DNA of 64,000 nt. It comes from Chondrosia reniformis. Lineage: Eukaryota > Porifera > Demospongiae > Chondrillida > Chondrillidae. Location: the NCBI GenBank assembly GCA_947172415.1, contig OX359190.1, forward strand, positions 8,618,001 through 8,682,000, written 5' to 3'. Under the pieces are notes generated by a model. It did no database searches and was not told the origin of the DNA. It saw only the letters and a list, made by a program, of their open reading frames with translations. The translations under genes were made by a program, and so were the position numbers. Positions 58,408 through 64,000 of the stretch are shown here, piece after piece (the stretch's first letter is position 1; the number at the start of each line of letters is the position of its first letter).

Positions 58408-58770
58408 TCATATACAATCGTTACAGATCCACATCTTCTCTATCATTCTTGCTACTCCTTCCTCTTTCGCTGCCACTTGTAGTATGGATGCTGTCTTCTG
58501 AATGTCTTCCTGCTGCTCCACCTCCACCCCTAATCTCTGTAACAACAAGAAGAGATCCTTTCGTTCCTCTTTACACAGCTCACACTTTAGAATAAAGTGT
58601 TCTACATCTTCAATCCCTGAAACCGAACATACAGGGCATGTTCTGTCTTCTCTGGGTATATAGACCACCCATCTTCCTGTCTCCTCCTTCAGCTCAACTG
58701 TACCTCCCCTAAGCTTGGTCAGCATCCTTCTCAGCCTCTCGTTCCCTACATCCACACATCTATGGCTCAT
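58408..58770 (-). mobile_element. LINE ORF2 C-terminal fragment (zinc-knuckle end)
   Basis: Minus-strand frame with the retrotransposon C-terminal zinc-knuckle pattern: RTCPVCSVSGIEDVEHFILK, then CELCKEERKDL. This Cys-x2-Cys...His...Cys end is typical of I/jockey-like LINE RT proteins. No upstream RT domain is present. Confidence 0.75.
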
Positions 58771-58800
58771 ATCTCCCCTTACAATCTCCCTATTTAACTA

Positions 58801-59163
58801 TTATGGTATGATTTGAATTTTCCCAGTGTTTAGCCCTGACCACAAATAGTCAGTCCATATACGTACATAGTCTTTGATTCTTGATTTGTAACTCTGATTG
58901 TCCGCTTCTCTAATTTGCAATGGCAAAAGGTTCCAATTATGACCTGCCTTATAAGCAATTGAATGAGCCATCCAGCTACTCCTAGGTGTAGTTAAATAAA
59001 TATCACACATCCTCCTAGTTCTTCTAAGTCCAAGATCCTCATATGTACTGAAGAGTTTTTCCATGTATCCAGGACATGCACCTCTTAAACATTTCCTGGT
59101 ACACTTTGCTCTCGGCATCCTCCTTCTGCTTTGTAGTGTCATCCATCCTAGTCTTGTCCTCAT
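58801..59163 (-). mobile_element. LINE RT C-terminal fragment of a second family
   Basis: Minus-strand frame with RRTRRMCDIYLTTPRSS, HSIAYKAGHNWNLLPLQIRE and YKSRIKDYVRIW, the usual end of an RT ORF (WN.LP..IR...S..FK..L). It abuts the other LINE tail but ends in its own stop, so the two are probably different elements inserted next to each other. Inside intron 8 of EF-hand copy C, ending about 100 bp before exon 9. Confidence 0.7.
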
Positions 59164-60254
59164 GGCTGCAGAGGAGCTATCCTAACTTTCATATAGTATC
59201 AATTTCATTCCTCTCTTCTGTATTCTATAGTAATATGTCCATTATCTGGTATGCAAATATTATGTATGTAGGTGGAGATATGAACTATAGTGCCTTTATT
59301 CAAGCCATTGATGAGGAATACACTGGTCAAGTTGTTGAGGCCAAAGTGGACCTGCAGGATCTTGTAAACACCAAAGAGAAGAAGAATGAGGAAGAAGAGA
59401 CAGCTAGGATGGAGCTATTAAAGACAAAAGTTAATGTTTCCCTGCTGCTTGATCGGATTAGAGAACATGTTGAGACAAACAGAATCAGAGTAAGTTACAA
59501 TGTTCTGCTAACCATCTAAGTATTGTATGGGTTAAGTAGTTGTACATAGTTGAATAATTACAAAATCTTCTCCCCTTCTCAGTAGACTAATAAGGGTAGA
59601 TAGGAGGGGTGTTTGGACTTCTACATGCATACGTATATGTGCATAATGCATTCAATTATGCTCAACCACAACCTACGTAGTTACCTGTATAAGAATATGT
59701 ATTCAATTGTTAGGATGTATTTTTTCTTTTGAAAATGAACTGCCAATAAGCCATTAAAGAATTAATACCTGGAATCATCCAATGCTTCTGTTTTACAATA
59801 TGTATATCAACAGTGTTCATGCTTTATAATAATGTCTTCCTTTCATCTGTTCTTCAAGGTGATGGAGCACTTTCAAGATTTTGATCCTCTGAGGTCGGGC
59901 TCCATCAGTAACTCTCGCTTCAGGCAGGGTCTGACTGCCATGGGCCAGACCTACCTGAGAGATGAAGAAGTGGCAGTGTTGTGTGAGAGGTACAGTGACC
60001 CAAAGAAGAAGCATCACGTGCTGTGGAAGTGCTTCCTAGCTGAAATTGATAGAGGTATGTGAGCTGGAAGTATGCACATGTACTCAGTGTATACTTTTAC
60101 TGGTGAAAGATTTTTAGTAACATATAAATAATCTAACACACCAATTTTCAACATGCTACATCTACTTTAAGGTAAACGCCTCTGTTTAATAGAATTTGGA
60201 GCTTCTATTTAGTGTTAATGAGGTCCTAAACATCAAAGGGTCCATAGTCTAGTC

Positions 60255-60554
60255 AGCCAATGGGGGAGCAGGTCAAGTGTCATTATATACGTACATATAA
60301 CTCTTTACCCAGCTCATGGGGGAGCAGGTCAAGTGTCATTATATACGTACATATAACTCTTTGCCCAGCTCATAGGGAGGCAGGTCAAGTGTCATTATAT
60401 ACTGACATATACCTATAACTCTTTGCCCAGCTCATAGGGAGGCAGGTCAAGTGTCATTATATACTGACATATACCTATAACTCTTTGCCCAGCTCATGGG
60501 GAGGCGGGTCAAGTGTCATTATATACTGACATATACCTATAACTCTTTGCCCAG
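60255..60554. repeat. Five tandem units carrying decoy 3' splice sites
   Basis: Units of 56-62 bp, ending at 60312, 60368, 60430, 60492 and 60554. Each begins like the start of exon 11 (CTCATxGGGAGGCxGGTC), continues AAGTGTCATTATATAC, and ends with a polypyrimidine-AG (ACTCTTTGCCCAG). The last unit abuts the real exon 11 of copy C at 60555. Copies A and B have only one upstream unit each. Confidence 0.92.
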
Positions 60555-60874
60555 CTCATGGGGAGGCGGGTCTGGAGCTGACTCCTACTAAAAGGCTGAC
60601 TGGTAAACTGGCTCCGCCCCCCAAGGTGGGTGCACTGGACTGGGAGAAGGACATACAAGAAAAGGAAAAGGATCTATTTGAGGCTGTCATGTACCGACTG
60701 AAGGAACAGGTGACTCAGAGGAGGATTCTAGCCAAGCCATGCTTCCAGGACTTTGACAAGTCAGTTCTTACAATAAGACCCCTTCAGTCAAAAATAGCTT
60801 ATTTTTACAAAAGAATATATTACAAAATGTGTATAAAACTCCTAGATTTAGTACAGAGAACCAAGGAGTCATAA

Positions 60875-61065
60875 AAGATCAAGAAGGAGACAAAGATTCC
60901 CAGGGTTACTGATGGAGGGTAGAATTACAAGAAACAACTATCTATTCCAGAGGAGAAGAGAAGTAGAAAAAACTCTTGTATCCTCATCCAAAGCTCACAC
61001 TAGGTTTAGTTCCTTATAGCCTTTTACTAGATGTGGCATGTTGAAAAATGGTGTTTTTGATTATT
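60875..61065 (-). repeat. Dispersed repeat family R, inverted copy (EF-hand C intron 11)
   Basis: Orthologue of the copies at 42565-42745 and 53465-53680. Confidence 0.8.
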
Positions 61066-63824
61066 CATATAATTTGGTACCTGTGTATAAGCATTGAACT
61101 TATACATGTGTACGTATATAGTGCTTTGTAAGCTAACTAATGTTACTAAAAACTTTGAAAATATTATAATTGTGCTTAGATATGTTCCATTTCTGCTTCT
61201 TTGCTGTTACTACGTACGTACGTACGTATGTGGATACCTGATTCTTATGTACATATTGTTTGTATTGTACTATCAGTACTGTAAAAGGGCATTTTATATT
61301 TCTCTTGTAGACATCATCATGGATATGTGACCTTCTCCCAGTTCAGTCAGTGTATGAGTTACTTGCAGCTCCATATTAGTGCTGATGAGACCAGCATCAT
61401 CAAAAAGAGGTTTGGTGATAGCAAAGGCTTCAATTACATCAGTTTCCTGGCAGAGATCCAGCCCTCAGAGAAATTGGAGGACAAATACCAAGAGCGCATG
61501 ACCCAGCTGGTCCTGCAGAAGACAGCCACACTCAGCACCAGAGAGAGATCATCAGTCAATGTGGAACAGGTACTGGACAGAATGAAGTCCAAGGTCAGCT
61601 CTTTCAATATTTGTCTGTTTATGTTACGTAAATGCATTGTTTACCTAATTATTATTGCTTCCCACTGGAGTGTTGACTCTTCCACTTGGAGATATCTCTT
61701 GACTTTATATTATGAAATATTTATGCAGTGTTATATATTCTGTATTTAATTATTTATTCCCTTATTACATTTTCTGTCTTGTACCGTAATTGTTTACCTA
61801 ATGGCATGGGTCACCTCAGTTTACATAGTAATAGCATAGATTATGTGTACTTACTTACCCGGGATTGGAATCCGCCCACGTATTGTTGTGACCAGGTGTG
61901 TTAGGAATACGGGGTACATAAGTATATATAATCTATGGTTATAGTAACTTTCAAAGTAGCTTAAAAGAATTTGATCTGAAGGTCTTTATCAACATGAGGT
62001 GTGATGTGAGAGGTTGGGTATTAAAGCAATAAGTTGGTGATACAAAGAAAACAGAATAATATACGTACCACATATGGTCGGAAATTTTGGTGAGTTGGCG
62101 GTTTTGAGAGCAATCTGCCAATATTTCAACCTCCAAACTACACCAAATGTAGGAGAGGAACTGTGAAATTGCCAAAGTAAAATCTGGCAAATGCCATAAT
62201 TTGAGCAATCCTCCAAATATTCTTCCCACCAAAATTTTCAGCCAAATGGTATATTATAGTTACGTACATACGTACGTATATCCAAGTCATAATTATCCAT
62301 ACTTCTATTACAGGTCTACAAGGAGAGAATCAGAGTGTTGGAATTTTTGCATGACTATGACAAGTTGAGGTCTCATCGCATGTTGGCAACCTCCTTCAGA
62401 CGTGCGCTGGATCTCTGTGGGTTCAAACTATCACAGTCAGAAATTGAAGTTCTTGAAGACAGGTACATACATCCTATAGTAGCACTTGAACGGTAATTGT
62501 TTACCTAATGGCATGGGTCATGGTTTACATAGTTTTAGCATAGATTATATATACTTACTTACCCTGGATTGGAATCTGCCCACGTATTGTTGTGACCATA
62601 TATACGTAAATACATATCTCATTATAATATGTTTTGTGTGCGGGTCAGAAGGTATCTGGAAATGATAAAGAATATGTATGTATATTTACAAAATGTTGTA
62701 GTTATTACAAGATACGAAAACCTGGAAGAAAGTATTTTGGATAAATTGAATAGTGTATATTGATATACATGCTTGTATATAAGATAAAACACTTCTACAG
62801 ATTTATATAGAGTAACTTGTATTGAATTGAATGCATATGTCTGGAGAATGTGAAATTGCATATTTTACCCACATCTGCAATCTTTTGACACGATTGATTT
62901 AACACCTCAGCAACTAAGTATACTAATCTGTACACTTAAACTTCATCTTGCATTCTTTTAACCACAAATTTTCACTTAAGCTTCATCTTGCATTCTTTTA
63001 ACCACAATTTTTCACTTATACCTGTAATAAATCACAATCTGTTATCTTTGCATTTGATTCCTGATACATACGTATACGGTAAGTATAGATGTACGTATAT
63101 ATGTACACTTTTATATATTTTGTGTATAAGGTATCGCTCTCCAAGGGATCCTAACTTTATTGAGTATAAAGCCTTCTCTGATGAGATGGAGTCTATTTTC
63201 ACCATCCAAGACTTGGAGAAGATGCCCACTGTAACACCACAGTTTTACGTGCCCCCAGTTCTCTGTGATGCCAAAAACACACTTCAAGCAGAGGAAGACC
63301 AAATACTTGAGAGATGCATGCATCGACTGGCTGAACGGGTGAGTTGAGGAGATGTAGAAGTCTAAGGTGGTACCAAATGTTAAAACACTCCCCCCTTTGT
63401 GTACATGTAACCAGTGTCACTATATGTTTCATTTAACTATTATATGCATGTACACACATACATATAAGCATAATAAAATAAAGAGTAGCATTATATTGGC
63501 GCATACAGTGCATATGTATGTATGTATGGGCTTGTTGATTTCATTAATAATGTATAGTATATACTAAAATCTGATATACGTACGTAATCATTCTTTCAAT
63601 TTCTGGCAAATATACGTACTAAAGATACTACACACACAGGACTAATTCATCTAGAGATTACTGTCTTACAACTTTCCTGTGACAGGTTCGTGTCAGAAGA
63701 ATACAGATTATGACTTTGTTTGAAGATTATGATAAGGTTCACATCGGAAGTGTTACAAAGAGTCAGTTTCATCGTGTTCTCAGTGAGCTGGAGCTTGGAG
63801 GTACATATATATGCATGAATAATC

Positions 63825-64000
63825 TAAGGTACTAGTTTCCTGTATACATACGTACATGTGGTCGAAAACTATTTAAGACTAAGGAAACATATACATCTAA
63901 GTAGAATAGGCTAAAAACACAATTCTCCTCTACTGATATCCTACTTACGGAAGGCCTATGGAGCTTTGGATGAGGATACAGTTTCTTACCCATTTTTCTT
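63825..64000 (+). repeat. Dispersed repeat family R, copy cut by window end
   Basis: Intron 15 of EF-hand copy C, matching 45490 onward (GAAGGCCTATGGAGCTTTGG, ATGAGGATACAGTTTC). Continues past the window. Confidence 0.75.

Larger units (their letters stand above)
59272..63800 (+). pseudogene. EF-hand gene partial tandem copy C (exons 9-15, runs off window)
   Basis: Exons matching A9-A15: 59272-59489, 59859-60054, 60555-60759, 61311-61593, 62314-62462, 63131-63338, 63686-63800. Lengths, phases and splice borders are all conserved and no stop occurs. Exon 16 would lie beyond the window. Exons 10-11 match copy B more closely (LRDEE, KKKHHV, YRLKEQ) whereas exons 12-15 match copy A (SQCMSYLQ, PSEK, TATL). 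The donor of exon 9 is GTAAGT instead of GTGAGT. No 5' exons; joining B exon 13 (ends in phase 2) to C exon 9 (needs phase 1) would break the frame, so a B-C fusion transcript must skip exons. Confidence 0.7.

Overview
Eukaryotic, metazoan-type DNA. Genes are cut into many short exons by AT-rich introns with GT-AG borders, signalling genes look animal, and palindromic TACGTA/GTATAC microsatellite text fills introns and spacers. The compact alternating gene layout, a RASSF gene with a CRIP-type LIM domain, and the repeat style suggest an early-branching animal, most plausibly a demosponge. That identification is inference; no sequence search was possible. All gene models were built by hand from reading frame, intron phase and splice sites.

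Layout: (1) 1851-2639 (-), small secreted protein of unknown family. (2) 3262-13083 (-), RASSF protein with LIM, RA and SARAH domains. (3) 13354-15629 (+), mitochondrial ribosomal protein bS18m (MRPS18A type), head-to-head with RASSF over 270 bp. (4) 16072-21865 (-), protein with a GAB-like PH domain and a ZU5 domain. (5) 24322-30902 (+), 1572-residue docking protein with many Tyr-based SH2-ligand motifs, SH3 ligands and a C-terminal ZU5 domain, divergent from gene 4. (6) 31349-35270 (-), palmitoyltransferase ZDHHC6. (7) 35390-46188 (+), 929-residue protein of eight paired EF-hand-like modules (EFCAB6-like), head-to-head with ZDHHC6 over 119 bp.

From 47.9 kb to the window end the 3' part of gene 7 is repeated in tandem twice. 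Copy B has exons 7-13 (48134-55075). Copy C starts inside intron 8, has exons 9-15 (59272-63800) and runs off the window. Every duplicated exon keeps an open frame, yet neither copy has the 5' exons and the B-to-C order breaks intron phase. A conserved antisense exon-like ORF sits in intron 8 of all three copies. Each intron 8 has also collected different mobile DNA: a LINE fragment in A, a fold-back element in B, and a DDE transposon with a SAP-domain ORF plus LINE tails in C.

The strongest biological lead is the divergent gene pair 4/5. It looks like a two-piece tyrosine-kinase docking system: one protein has the GAB-type membrane-binding PH domain, the neighbour has the GRB2/PI3K docking tail, and both end in related ZU5 (probably ZU5-UPA) modules.
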